Translations under genes and position numbers: made by a program
NCBI RefSeq assembly: GCF_002884445.1
Contig: NZ_KZ614144.1
Location: 2,060,290 to 2,124,289 of the forward strand
Direction: 5' to 3'
DNA from: Paenibacillus castaneae
GTDB taxonomy: Bacteria > Bacillota > Bacilli > Paenibacillales > Paenibacillaceae
DNA length: 64,000 bases
Shown here: one piece after another, positions 1 through 8,741 of the stretch
Layout: each line of letters begins with the position of its first letter
Numbering within the stretch: the stretch's first letter is position 1
The notes under the pieces: model-generated
What the model saw: only the letters and a program-made list of their open reading frames with translations
Databases searched by the model: none
What the model was told of the DNA's origin: nothing

Positions 1-1
1 C

Positions 2-292
2 ATGACTCAATTTATTCATGAGCATTATGCAGACGAGTTAACGCTAGCAGATCTATCAGATAAGGTGTTTATTTCTCGAAACCATTTGTCAATTATTTTC
101 AAAAATATAACAGGTGAAACGTTTAACAACTATTTAACACAAGTAAGAATGGAGAAGGCAAGGGAATTGCTGCTTGAGCGAAATATGCTGGTCTACGAGG
201 TAGCGGAGCGGGTTGGATACAAGAATGTGCCTTACTTCAGCACCTTATTCAAAAAAACGACAGGCATGAATCCAACAGAATTGATTAAATAA
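2..292 (+). CDS. AraC-family / YesN-type transcriptional regulator, C-terminal fragment
   Basis: This is the C-terminal DNA-binding part of an AraC/XylS regulator whose beginning lies before the window; the ATG at base 2 is probably internal. The visible 96 residues are the two helix-turn-helix units of the family: the first around residues 12-45 (DLSDKVFISRNHLS, then FKNITGETF) and the second around 62-93 (VAERVGYKNVPYFSTLFKK, then G-M-N-P). The spacing and the final TELIK are typical of YesN-like response regulators as well as of stand-alone AraC proteins, so the N-terminal domain cannot be told. It sits 18 bases before a Gfo/Idh/MocA oxidoreductase and may be transcribed with it. The family call is firm, the target unknown. 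Confidence 0.85.
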   Translation: MTQFIHEHYADELTLADLSDKVFISRNHLSIIFKNITGETFNNYLTQVRMEKARELLLERNMLVYEVAERVGYKNVPYFSTLFKKTTGMNPTELIK

Positions 293-310
293 CAATAGGA
301 GGTTTCCAAT

Positions 311-1390
311 ATGCCAGTGAAATTCAGCATTATCGGCGGAGCGGGTTTTCGCGCACAATATTTTCTTAGAATTGCCCAAACCATGCCCGAGCGGTTTCAG
401 GTTAGCGGGATGGTTGTTAGAGATGAGTCCAAAGGCCAAGCGATGGAAAAGGAATGGGGAATTTCTGCTTATCGCTCGCTCGAGCTTCTTCTTAAGAGTG
501 AAAGCCCTGATTTTATTGTCGTTTCGGTAAGCGGATCAGAAGGCATGAGCTATTTGCTGAGACTGGCCGAGCTGGGAATCCCGGCATTGTCAGAAACTCC
601 GCCAGCATCTGATTTGCAGGGGCTTGAGCTTCTTTATGATAAGCTCACCGTAACCGGTGCACGCATACAAGTAGCGGAGCAATATCATCTTCATCCCATT
701 CAAGAAGCGCGCCTAGCCCTCATTAACTCTGGAAGGCTGGGGAAGATTACTGAAACGACTGTTTCCATCTCTCATTTATACCATGGGGTCAGTTTAATTC
801 GCAAAATGCTTGGCATTTCCTTTGAGGAAGTCCGTATAAGAGCGATGCGATTCGAATCGAGCTGGGTTGGCGGTCCAACACGCAGCGGTCCTCCGCTGGA
901 AGATAAAATGATCCCCTCCCAGAGAGATTTAGCGTGGCTGGATTTCGGCGACCGTCTGGGGATTTATGATTTTACGAAGGATCAGCATCGTTCCTGGACT
1001 CGTTCAAACCACTTGTCAGTCAGGGGTGAGCGCGGAGAAATATTTGATAAACGCGTCCTCATTCAACAGGATACGACTGTTCCGATTGAATTAGAGCTGA
1101 AACGAATGAACAAAGGGGAACTGGAAAACCCGGAAGGATATTTTCTCAAAGGCATCATTTGCGGAGAACAATGGCTCTACGAAAATCCTTTTGCCCCGGC
1201 AAGACTTTATGATGATGAAATCGCTATTGCAAGCTGTCTGCAAAAAATGGCTGATTATGTTCGGGGCGGCCCTGAATTTTATAGCCTTGCGGAGGCGTCG
1301 CAGGATTATTATTTAGGCATGATGATCGAGAAAGCCATTCAAACCGGTGAGACCATAATAGCGCCGCAGCAGCGCTGGGCGTGCCAATAG
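311..1390 (+). CDS. Gfo/Idh/MocA-family oxidoreductase with altered EKP motif
   Basis: A 359-residue cytoplasmic protein with the architecture of NAD(P)-dependent sugar or inositol dehydrogenases. There is an N-terminal Rossmann fold with a glycine-rich loop at residues 9-15 (GGAGFRA), then a C-terminal alpha/beta domain. The length is normal for the family. The start ATG at 311 follows AGGAGG at 297-302. The EKP motif, whose lysine contacts cofactor and substrate in characterised members, reads E95-T96-P97 here, so either the subfamily uses another lysine or the activity differs. It follows directly after an AraC-type regulator gene. No substrate can be assigned. A second, canonical member of the family is at 39486. 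Confidence 0.85.
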   Translation: MPVKFSIIGGAGFRAQYFLRIAQTMPERFQVSGMVVRDESKGQAMEKEWGISAYRSLELLLKSESPDFIVVSVSGSEGMSYLLRLAELGIPALSETPPASDLQGLELLYDKLTVTGARIQVAEQYHLHPIQEARLALINSGRLGKITETTVSISHLYHGVSLIRKMLGISFEEVRIRAMRFESSWVGGPTRSGPPLEDKMIPSQRDLAWLDFGDRLGIYDFTKDQHRSWTRSNHLSVRGERGEIFDKRVLIQQDTTVPIELELKRMNKGELENPEGYFLKGIICGEQWLYENPFAPARLYDDEIAIASCLQKMADYVRGGPEFYSLAEASQDYYLGMMIEKAIQTGETIIAPQQRWACQ

Positions 1391-1452
1391 TAAGTAAAAG
1401 AGGGACAGCCTGATTTTTTGAAAAATAAAGCTTCTTTCACTAATCCAGCCGA

Positions 1453-1951
1453 TCAGAAAGGGTACACCTGCTCGGCTTCTTTGGGTTGCTGAAAATGATG
1501 ATCGCGAGCTGCTTTGAAAAGATATACTTCACCGTTAGCAGACGAGTGTCTCAATATATTTCCATCCTTAGGAACGCCTTCGAAATAAGCTCCGATACAA
1601 CCAGTCGTACACCTGTGTCCAGATAATAAAATATTGACTTCATGCTCACCATATTCTTCTTCTAGTTCATGCATAAAATTAAAAACACTTTTGATGAAGC
1701 TGTTGATTTCTTTAACGCCTTTATAAACATTCGAATATGGAGCTGCTCCAAATTTTATTGTGTAAGCCAGAGCTGGATTGTTGTGCAATATGACAAATAG
1801 CAGTCTGGAAAGAGGCGATCAGTACCCCTTCGTATTCGACGCTCCGTTTACATATTCCTTGCTCTCTAAACGTTGTTGCAGCATCTTTAAAGCGGTTAAT
1901 CGAGCTGATTAACCACTTATGATTTCGTTGCTTAGTTCGCACATCTGGCAT
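1453..1951 (-). pseudogene. Degenerate minus-strand ORF pair, probable frameshifted remnant
   Basis: Two minus-strand reading frames overlap: 1951 to 1721 (76 aa, ATG) and 1788 to 1453 (111 aa, TTG). Both look protein-like in composition, and around 1790-1820 the first could continue into the second after a one-base shift (first frame ...GVLIASFQT, second frame ...LHNNPALAYTIKFG). The second contains LLSGHRCTTGCIG and FEGVPKDGNI. There is no convincing ribosome binding site before 1951 and I do not recognise the family. The best reading is a broken or truncated gene between the oxidoreductase and the promoter region of the glucan locus. A sequencing error or two unrelated chance ORFs are alternatives. 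Confidence 0.3.
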
Positions 1952-1963
1952 TTACTAACAGCT

Positions 1964-1977
1964 TATCGAAACGATTC
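1964..1977. promoter_or_regulatory. LacI-type operator candidate, distal copy
   Basis: The 14 bases TATCGAAACGATTC contain the dyad ATCG-AAA-CGAT. The exact reverse complement occurs at 2105-2118, 141 bases downstream. Two inverted copies flanking a promoter suggest a repressor that can loop DNA. The likely binder is the LacI regulator encoded at 23720, by locus membership only. Confidence 0.45.
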
Positions 1978-2063
1978 TATAAAAATCGGAAGTAAAACAG
2001 ATGAAAATACATATTGAGCACTAAATTTGCTGTTTTTTCTATGAAAACGATTAAAAAAAGAGC

Positions 2064-2092
2064 TTGTAATCGCTATTATGCTCATGTATACT
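2064..2092 (+). promoter_or_regulatory. Putative SigA promoter of the first glucan module
   Basis: TTGTAA at 2064-2069 and TATACT at 2087-2092 are separated by 17 bases, predicting transcription from about 2099 and a leader of about 210 bases before the SBP gene at 2312. The -35 overlaps CTTGTAAT (2063-2070), which is repeated inverted as ATTACAAG at 2127-2134. Confidence 0.5.
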
Positions 2093-2103
2093 TTTGAATT
2101 AAT

Positions 2104-2124
2104 CGAATCGTTTCGATAGATTCG
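2104..2124. promoter_or_regulatory. LacI-type operator candidate, proximal copy
   Basis: GAATCGTTTCGATA (2105-2118) is the exact inverse of the site at 1964-1977. It lies inside an outer dyad, CGAATC (2104-2109) and GATTCG (2119-2124). Its position just after the predicted start of transcription fits a repressor that blocks initiation or early elongation. Confidence 0.5.
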
Positions 2125-2149
2125 TAATTACAAGTTATTTTGTAAGGCA

Positions 2150-2163
2150 AGCAAGCGCTTATA
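2150..2163. promoter_or_regulatory. cre-like site (CcpA), weak
   Basis: The stretch AGCAAGCGCTTATA matches the core of the catabolite-responsive element (G-N-AA-N-CG-N-T) but lacks the final conserved C. It lies in the untranslated leader of the module, as does a similar AAAGCGCTTT near the other module at 49053. Catabolite repression is plausible, the site is not certain. Confidence 0.3.
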
Positions 2164-2311
2164 GATTTGTTGGAAACGGTCTCACGCCGTTTACCATATG
2201 GAAACTAAGTCGGGGAGGGATCTCATACATAACGTGGAGGCAATGGCATCTTATTTGCCTGTAATTCTCTTAATACGAACTTCAAATTCATGATCAGGGG
2301 GAAGGTCAACA

Positions 2312-3718
2312 ATGAAAAAATCACTAGTTTTGTCATTAACAGCGATCATCATGATGGTGTCGATTCTCGCAGGCTGCGGCGGCTCCGGTAATAAGGGCGG
2401 AAATGCAAACGCTACACCAGCTCCTACAGAATCTGCAGCGCCAGGCAGCAGCAATCAAACAGAAAGCACGGAACCTTCAAGCGATGAAATTGTAACACTG
2501 AAATTCGGGACTTGGAATGATCCAATCGTTGAGCAAAAGAAGATTGATGCTTTCCAAAAACTGCACCCGAATATTAAAGTTGAAATCGATAAAGCAGTAA
2601 CATGGCCGTGGGATGAGAAACTCGGAGCGGCAGCAGCAGCAGGTAAGCTACCGGATGTATTCTTCGTATTTAACGCTCCGGGCAACGTAGCAAGCAACTG
2701 GCTTGCTGACATGACACCGTATCTCGAATTTGACCCAGATTACAATGAGCAAAATATTTTCAACAATTTGAGCGCAACTGGACAGTACAACGGTAAACAA
2801 TTTGTTCTGCCTCACCAATTGTTCGCTCAAGGTGTTCTCATCAACATTGACTTGTTCAACAAAGAAAATATTCCTCTGCCGAAAGCAGACTGGACGATCG
2901 ACGAGTTCGAGAAAATTGCTAAAAAATTGACGAAGCCAAGCGATCACCAATACGGAGTAGAGAATCTGTTAGGCGCTCGTGAAATGTTTGTGCCACAATT
3001 CGACTCGAAGCTGGGATGGTTGACATTCGACGGTACGCAATTCAACTTCGACAAGCCTGCTTTCTCCGATGCTATTCACTGGATAAATAAAGTCGTGTAT
3101 AACGATAAGTCATCTGTCGATCTGTATGAGCGCAAAGATCAAGATGTATGGTATGGCAAAGACAAGAGCGGTTTCATTATGGGTAAAGTCGGCATGAAAA
3201 TCGATGCGAACTGGGCATTTGCCGATGTGCAGAAGAATGCCAAATTCAAATGGGACTTCCTGCCGATTCCAGGCAAAGATGGACAACGCGTTCCATTGAT
3301 TACCGACTACATCGGTATGGCACAGAACACGAAGCACCCGAAAGAAGCAATGGAATTCATTAAATTCCTTACTTATTCCAAAGATGGCTGGTTGGAGCGC
3401 ATCAACAATATCGAGACACCGATTGTTACGATGCCGCTGCTTAATGACCGTGAAGTATGGGATGCTTATCTGCAAACAACGTTCACTGCTCCTGGCCTGA
3501 AGGATATTATTGCAGGAATTCCAAACGGCTTCGTTGACGGCTTCAAATGGCTGCCGGGAGATGCGGAAATTGTAGATAAAGTATTGAACCCTTATGACAC
3601 CAAGAAAGAGCTTATTACGCTTAAAGTAAAACCAGAAGATGTTGCGAAAGACATTCAGAAAAAAGCAATGGACATTTACAACCAGAACAAAGAGCAAATT
3701 GAGAAGGTAACGAAGTAA
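2312..3718 (+). CDS. ABC transporter sugar-binding lipoprotein (module 1)
   Basis: A 468-residue extracellular solute-binding protein of the bacterial family 1 type. The signal peptide ends in the lipobox L19-A-G-C22, so the mature protein is lipid-anchored at Cys22, followed by a Gly/Ser/Thr/Pro-rich linker to about residue 58. The binding domain starts at IVTLKFGTWNDP. The motif PNIKVEIDKA and C-terminal helices such as KHPKEAMEFIKFL are typical of sugar-binding members. AGGGGGAAGG precedes the ATG. It is the first gene of the operon-like run to about 24685, and an intergenic stem-loop follows it. The closest relative in the window is the protein at 50315, at the same position in the second module. 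The likely ligand is a beta-glucan oligosaccharide, inferred from the downstream enzymes. Confidence 0.9.
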   Translation: MKKSLVLSLTAIIMMVSILAGCGGSGNKGGNANATPAPTESAAPGSSNQTESTEPSSDEIVTLKFGTWNDPIVEQKKIDAFQKLHPNIKVEIDKAVTWPWDEKLGAAAAAGKLPDVFFVFNAPGNVASNWLADMTPYLEFDPDYNEQNIFNNLSATGQYNGKQFVLPHQLFAQGVLINIDLFNKENIPLPKADWTIDEFEKIAKKLTKPSDHQYGVENLLGAREMFVPQFDSKLGWLTFDGTQFNFDKPAFSDAIHWINKVVYNDKSSVDLYERKDQDVWYGKDKSGFIMGKVGMKIDANWAFADVQKNAKFKWDFLPIPGKDGQRVPLITDYIGMAQNTKHPKEAMEFIKFLTYSKDGWLERINNIETPIVTMPLLNDREVWDAYLQTTFTAPGLKDIIAGIPNGFVDGFKWLPGDAEIVDKVLNPYDTKKELITLKVKPEDVAKDIQKKAMDIYNQNKEQIEKVTK

Positions 3719-3727
3719 AATAGGACG

Positions 3728-3753
3728 TCCCTCCCTCATTTTCGAGGGAGGGA
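3728..3753 (+). terminator. Intergenic stem-loop after the first SBP gene
   Basis: A perfect 10-bp stem (3728-3737 with 3744-3753) with loop ATTTTC lies between the SBP stop and the next gene, with no T-run after it. It therefore looks like an mRNA-stabilising or partial-termination hairpin giving more SBP than downstream products. Module 2 has a different-sequence hairpin at the same place (51741-51780). Confidence 0.7.
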
Positions 3754-3780
3754 ACTTCCGTTGTATCGGGAGTGGTGGAC

Positions 3781-6700
3781 ATGAGGAGAAAGATACTAGC
3801 CATCGTAATGATCGGCGTCATGCTATTAGCCGGCATTAATGAGCCAGCTTGGATGACATTTCGTGTGGCGGCTGAAGGAAAAACAGGAAACGAACAAGCA
3901 TCGAACAACAGCGACGTATTGGACGCTCTTTTTGGCGGAGGCTCATCCAAAAAGGATGAACCGAAAGAGAATAACCCTCAAGGGGGAAATAAAAACAAAG
4001 ACGGCCAAACAGTGGTTCAACAGGTCGTAGAAGATGATTATTTCGACGTATTGAAGCAGTGGGAAGAGCAAGGCGTCAAAGCTGCTGAACACATCAGTCT
4101 TAAAGTTCCAGCCAAGCAGTTTCGTGTTAATGGCCAGTCTGCACCTTTAGTAACAGCTGCGCAAAGCGAAGGCTATGGCGAGCCTGTATTTCGGTGGGAA
4201 AAGGAAACACCTGAAGTCGAAATTACAGTTAACGTGCCGGAAAGCGGCTTGTATAATCTGCAAATGGATTATTACCCGTTAACAGAACAAATCATGCCAG
4301 TGGAACGGGGCATCAAGATTAACGGAAGTTATCCCTATTTTCAGGCACATCAATTCGAGTTATATAAATATTGGAAAGACGATATGTACCCGTTCGACAA
4401 AGACGCATTAGGCAATGATGTTTTGCCAGAGCAGAAGATGACGCCAGGCTGGCAGTCGCAGATGCTTGAAGACCTTGCATCCGCTGATGATCGTCCGCTG
4501 TTATTTTATTTGAAGCAGGGCGAGAACATGATTTCGTTCCCGTTCATTAGCGAACCTGCCCTCGTGGGCGCGATTACAGTAAAAAGTCCAGACATGGTTC
4601 CTTTCTATGAACAATATTTGAAGCAAGGCGAACCGATGCAAGCTCCAGCAAGTCTCGTAGTGGTAGAAGGAGAACGCGCTTTGAACAAGAATCAACCGTT
4701 CATCCGTGTACAATCCGATGGCAGTCCTTCATCTGTGCCGTTCAACAGCCGCAAGCTGATGCTGAATGGTATCGGCGGTGACTCGTGGCAAATTAGCGGA
4801 CAAAGCGTTACTTGGACGTTTGACGTGCCGGCAGACGGTGATTATCAAATTGCGATCAAATATAAGCAAAATACGAATACGAGCGAGACGGGAACCGACA
4901 TGCCGGTATACCGGACGCTGCAAATAGACGGCGCTATTCCATTTGAAGAAATGCGCAGAGTCGTTTTCCCTTTTACGAAGGATTGGAAGAATAAGACGCT
5001 TGCAAGTGATGACGACACGCCTTATCTATTCCGTCTTCAGAAAGGGCAGCACAAGCTTACGCTTATTGCTAACGATGCGCCATACAGAGATACGATTCGG
5101 ACGATCAAAACGATTATGAGCGGGATCAATGATCTGGCCATTCAAGTGAAAATGGCGACTGGAAATACGCAGGACTCCAACCGAGATTGGGATTTGACCG
5201 AGCAGATTCCAGAAGTGGCGGATCGGCTCAATAGCTACGCTGATGAATTAAACGATCGGTTTGATGCGTTAGCGAAGCAGGTTGGCCGTAATCCGGATGC
5301 TGCGAAATCGATGTTCATTTCTGCGCAAAGACTGCGCAACCTTGCGAAGGACCCGAATTCGCTTCCTTATAAGTATGCTCAACTATCAGAAGGCTCCGGC
5401 TCCATTATGCAAATGCTGGGAACATCCCTTGGCAAGCTCCCGAACCAGCCTCTGACCGTTGACCGTTTCTTCGTTTATTCGGACGAGGAGCTTCCTTCCG
5501 CTAAAGCGAATTGGTTCACCCGGTTGTCTGCGAACGTGAGCGCCTTCGTCGGATCGTTCACGAAGGATTACTCCAAAATGGGCGGAAGCGATCCGGAAGA
5601 GCTTCAAATTTGGGTAAACCGTCCGAGGCAGTATGTGACGATGATGCAGCATTTGGCTGACGAGGAATTTACGAAAAAGACTGGCATCAAGGTTTCATTC
5701 TCCCTTATGCCGGACGAGACGAAGCTCATATTAGCTAATGCCGCCGGCAATTCACCGGATATGGCACTGTCGATCAATAATGTGACGCCATTTAATTTAG
5801 CGGTTCGCGGCACTTTAACTGATCTTGCCAAATTCCCCGATTATGCAGAAGTTGTTAATCGCTTCTCAGCGGGAGCGATGCTGCCGTTCCAATTCGACGG
5901 AGGTACTTATGCGCTCCCGGAAACGCAAAATTTTTGGGTAATGTTTTATCGTAAAGATGTATTGAATGCGCTGAATATACCGCTGCCGGAGACAATGGAT
6001 GATGTAAGGCGGATTCTGCCGGACCTGCAGCGCTACGGACTGAATTTCTTTAATCCGCTGTCGCAAACAGGCGGTTTGAAGCCTTTGACGCTGACCTCGC
6101 CATTTATTTACCAAAGCGGCGGAGAGCTGTTCAAGCAGGATGGTTCAGGGACTGCAATCGATTCCGAGAGTGCGGTTGCCGGCATCAAGCAAATGACGGA
6201 TTTGTTCACGGTATACAATCTTCCGCTGAACGTGCCAAGCTTCTATAACCATTTCCGGGACGGCAGCATGCCAATAGGCATTGCAGATTTTACTACTTAT
6301 GTCCAATTGACCTCAGCAGCGCCGGAAATCAATGGACTTTGGGGCATCGCCCCTGCACCAGGAATGAAAGCAGCGGACGGTACGATCGAACGCTGGCAGA
6401 CGGGTACTGGGCAATCAGCTGTTATATTCAAGAACAGCAAGCGTCAGGAAGACGCTTGGGAGCTGCTCAAATGGTGGACGTCGAGCGAAGCTCAGGTGAA
6501 GTTCGGAAACCGAATGCAGACGATTTATGGACCAACTTATAAGTGGAACACGGCAAATCTTGAAGCATTTGGCCAAATGCCGTGGCCTGCCGAAGATATT
6601 AAAGTTATCCAAGAACAATGGAAATGGCTTAAAGATGTTCCTCATATTCCAGGCGATTACATGCTGGAGAGAATGCTAAGCGACGCGTGGAACAAAATCG

Positions 6701-6858
6701 TGTTCAACGGCGTCAATCCACGCCGCGCCATTGAGGACGCAACGATTCTCACCAATCGTGAAATGGCGAAGAAGCTGGAGGAATTTAAGTACATGAAGGA
6801 TGGAAAGCTTATTAAACCTCTGGAAGTACCACGTATTCCGGATGAGAAAGGCAGGTGA
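3781..6858 (+). CDS. Giant secreted solute-binding protein with N-terminal sugar-binding-like modules (module 1)
   Basis: A protein of 1025 residues, more than twice the normal SBP length. An N-terminal signal peptide (about 1-31, cleavage near VAA-EGK) has no lipobox. After a low-complexity Asn/Lys/Gly stretch come two related beta-rich regions, about 100-270 and 295-455. Both carry phrases such as [14 protein letters not shown] and [14 protein letters not shown], as in carbohydrate-binding beta-sandwiches. A helical region follows (about 455-560), then a family 1 SBP domain from about 605 ([33 protein letters not shown]) to about 1000. A GTG at 3772 is in frame, but ATG 3781 is better spaced from GGGAG. 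The paralogue at 51812 has the same layout. Its stop overlaps the next permease start. It probably captures long glucans at the cell surface and hands them to the permeases; this role is inferred. Confidence 0.85.
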   Translation: MRRKILAIVMIGVMLLAGINEPAWMTFRVAAEGKTGNEQASNNSDVLDALFGGGSSKKDEPKENNPQGGNKNKDGQTVVQQVVEDDYFDVLKQWEEQGVKAAEHISLKVPAKQFRVNGQSAPLVTAAQSEGYGEPVFRWEKETPEVEITVNVPESGLYNLQMDYYPLTEQIMPVERGIKINGSYPYFQAHQFELYKYWKDDMYPFDKDALGNDVLPEQKMTPGWQSQMLEDLASADDRPLLFYLKQGENMISFPFISEPALVGAITVKSPDMVPFYEQYLKQGEPMQAPASLVVVEGERALNKNQPFIRVQSDGSPSSVPFNSRKLMLNGIGGDSWQISGQSVTWTFDVPADGDYQIAIKYKQNTNTSETGTDMPVYRTLQIDGAIPFEEMRRVVFPFTKDWKNKTLASDDDTPYLFRLQKGQHKLTLIANDAPYRDTIRTIKTIMSGINDLAIQVKMATGNTQDSNRDWDLTEQIPEVADRLNSYADELNDRFDALAKQVGRNPDAAKSMFISAQRLRNLAKDPNSLPYKYAQLSEGSGSIMQMLGTSLGKLPNQPLTVDRFFVYSDEELPSAKANWFTRLSANVSAFVGSFTKDYSKMGGSDPEELQIWVNRPRQYVTMMQHLADEEFTKKTGIKVSFSLMPDETKLILANAAGNSPDMALSINNVTPFNLAVRGTLTDLAKFPDYAEVVNRFSAGAMLPFQFDGGTYALPETQNFWVMFYRKDVLNALNIPLPETMDDVRRILPDLQRYGLNFFNPLSQTGGLKPLTLTSPFIYQSGGELFKQDGSGTAIDSESAVAGIKQMTDLFTVYNLPLNVPSFYNHFRDGSMPIGIADFTTYVQLTSAAPEINGLWGIAPAPGMKAADGTIERWQTGTGQSAVIFKNSKRQEDAWELLKWWTSSEAQVKFGNRMQTIYGPTYKWNTANLEAFGQMPWPAEDIKVIQEQWKWLKDVPHIPGDYMLERMLSDAWNKIVFNGVNPRRAIEDATILTNREMAKKLEEFKYMKDGKLIKPLEVPRIPDEKGR

Positions 6859-7838
6859 AGACACCAATGAAATCGACTTCTGAGCTTGCCGCAAGCAAGG
6901 CCATATATACAGCTGAAGGACAGCCGAGCAAGCAGAAATGGCATCAGAAAAGATGGGTTCGCAATGAATGGTCTGCTTATCTGTTCCTGAGCCCTTATCT
7001 GATTATGTTTACGATGTTTATCATTATTCCTGTAATAGCCGCTATTGGCTTGTCATTCACTTATTTCAATACTGTACAGGCACCAGAATTTATCGGATTG
7101 CAGAACTATGTGAATCTGTTGACCCAAGACAGTGAGTTTATGATGTACGTGCTTCCGAACACAATCAAATTTGCGCTTCTAGTTGGACCAGGAGGATATA
7201 TCCTCTCCTTCTGGCTGGCTTGGCTGCTGGCGCAAATTCCGCGCAAATCACGTACTTTAATCGCCTTGGCACTGTATTCGCCGTCATTGACGGCAGCCGT
7301 CGCGATGTCGGTCGTATGGTTGATCGTGTTCAGCGGTGACAGCACTGGCTACTTGAACGCATTTCTGATTAACTGGGGTTTTATTAATGAGCCCATACAA
7401 TGGACGCAGTCTCCACATTACTTGATGCCGATTATGATGACTGTAACGCTTTGGAACAGTATGGGCGTCGGCTTCCTGGCGATGCTGGCGGGTATTCTGA
7501 ATGTTAACCCGGAAATGTACGAAGCGGGCTACATCGATGGCATCAGAAACCGGCTGCAGGAGGTATGGTATATCACTATTCCTTCCATGAAGCCGCAAAT
7601 GCTGTTCGGTGCGGTCATGGCTGTGGTGGGAACATTCCAAGCTGGTGAAATTGGCGTTCAGCTGTCTGGTGCGAATCCTACACCACAGTATGCCGGCCAG
7701 CTGCTCATTAACCATATCGCGGATTATGGATTCATTCGTTACGATATGGGCTACGCATCGGCCGTTTCGGTTGTGCTGCTGATCGTTATTTACGGATTCT
7801 CGAAGCTGTCCTGGAGACTGTTCGGGGAAAAAGATTAA
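6855..7838 (+). CDS. ABC sugar permease, pair A subunit 1 (module 1)
   Basis: A 327-residue inner-membrane permease of the MalF/UgpA class with six predicted membrane segments; the first is near 44-68 ([11 protein letters not shown]). The cytoplasmic coupling loop has Y-E-A-G-Y-I-D-G instead of the usual E-A-A, and the paralogue at 54781 has the same change. The GTG at 6855 overlaps the upstream stop (GTGA), and the junction GTGAAGACAC matches ATGAAGACAC in module 2, supporting this start. ATG 6867 is the alternative, 9 bases after AGGTG. It pairs with the next gene. The 40-residue charged N-terminal extension is absent from the paralogue. No ATPase gene is present nearby. Confidence 0.9.
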   Translation: MKTPMKSTSELAASKAIYTAEGQPSKQKWHQKRWVRNEWSAYLFLSPYLIMFTMFIIIPVIAAIGLSFTYFNTVQAPEFIGLQNYVNLLTQDSEFMMYVLPNTIKFALLVGPGGYILSFWLAWLLAQIPRKSRTLIALALYSPSLTAAVAMSVVWLIVFSGDSTGYLNAFLINWGFINEPIQWTQSPHYLMPIMMTVTLWNSMGVGFLAMLAGILNVNPEMYEAGYIDGIRNRLQEVWYITIPSMKPQMLFGAVMAVVGTFQAGEIGVQLSGANPTPQYAGQLLINHIADYGFIRYDMGYASAVSVVLLIVIYGFSKLSWRLFGEKD

Positions 7839-7853
7839 AGGAGTGTGTTCGTA

Positions 7854-8729
7854 TTGGCGTCCTTTCATGGCAATAAAATCAATCCGAGCCGCTTTAGTCT
7901 CGGACAGCTCAAATTTTTTGTATTTCTAGTTCCGCTCGGCATTATTATGGTGCTGCCGATCTTCTTTATTTTTTCACAATCACTGAAACCGCTGGATGAA
8001 TTGTTTCTGTACCCGCCGACTTTTCTAGTACAGAAGCCGACGTTCGAGAACATTGGCAGTCTTCTTACTGTGGCGGATATTACAAGAATTCCAGCGACCA
8101 AATATTTGTTTAATAGCTTAATGATAACGCTCTTTGTGGTCGTGCTGTCGCTGGTTATAAGCGCAATGACCGGATACGCGTTATCCAAGAAGCAATTTAG
8201 ATTGCGTAAAGTGTTGTTCGAGGTGAATACGATCGCCCTCATGTTCGTGCCGGCGGCGGTTACGATTCCGAGATACCTCGTAGTGGAGAAGCTTGGCCTG
8301 ATTAACACCTATATGGGACATATTCTTCCGCTTCTTGCGCTGCCGGTTGGCGTGTTTCTAATTAAACAGTTCGTGGATCAAATTCCGAACGAACTGATTG
8401 AGGCGGCTCAAATAGACGGGGCGACCGATATCACTGTGTTTGCAAAGATCGTCATGCCGATCATTCAACCGGCGATGGCGACCGTTGCAATTCTTGCCTT
8501 TCAAGCGGCATGGAACAACACGGAGACATCGACCTTGTACATGTCTCAAGAAACACTGAAGACGTTCGCCTTCTATATGACAACGCTGACCAGCACGGTC
8601 GGCAACAACGTCGCAGGTCAGGGAATGGCTGCGGCTGCGGCACTGCTTATGTTCGTGCCGAACCTGATTATATTCATATTTATGCAAAGCCGGGTCATGG
8701 ATACGATGGCGCATTCCGGTATCAAGTAG
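7854..8729 (+). CDS. ABC sugar permease, pair A subunit 2 (module 1)
   Basis: A 291-residue permease of the MalG/UgpE class with six membrane segments and a coupling loop EAAQIDGATDITVF near residues 180-195. I chose the TTG at 7854, ten bases after AAAGGAG. The resulting N-terminus (MASFHGNKINPSRF) aligns with the TTG-initiated paralogue at 55680 (MSYQGTKVNPSKF); the GTG at 7845 would sit on the ribosome binding site. It forms the membrane channel with the product at 6855. The motif AAAALLMFVPNLIIFIFMQ near the C-terminus is conserved in the paralogue. Confidence 0.9.
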   Translation: MASFHGNKINPSRFSLGQLKFFVFLVPLGIIMVLPIFFIFSQSLKPLDELFLYPPTFLVQKPTFENIGSLLTVADITRIPATKYLFNSLMITLFVVVLSLVISAMTGYALSKKQFRLRKVLFEVNTIALMFVPAAVTIPRYLVVEKLGLINTYMGHILPLLALPVGVFLIKQFVDQIPNELIEAAQIDGATDITVFAKIVMPIIQPAMATVAILAFQAAWNNTETSTLYMSQETLKTFAFYMTTLTSTVGNNVAGQGMAAAAALLMFVPNLIIFIFMQSRVMDTMAHSGIK

Positions 8730-8741
8730 AGGGGGAGAACG

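Noticed and set aside
2174..2192. AAACGG/CCGTTT hairpin in the module 1 leader as a riboswitch
   Set aside because: Only six base pairs and no recognisable conserved riboswitch core; probably chance.
3110..3739. Long antisense ORF of 209 aa within the SBP gene
   Set aside because: Mirror of a well-supported coding gene, no ribosome binding site, no recognisable motif. The same applies to other long antisense frames such as 7284-7868, 8358-9008, 15877-16491 and 63220-63951.
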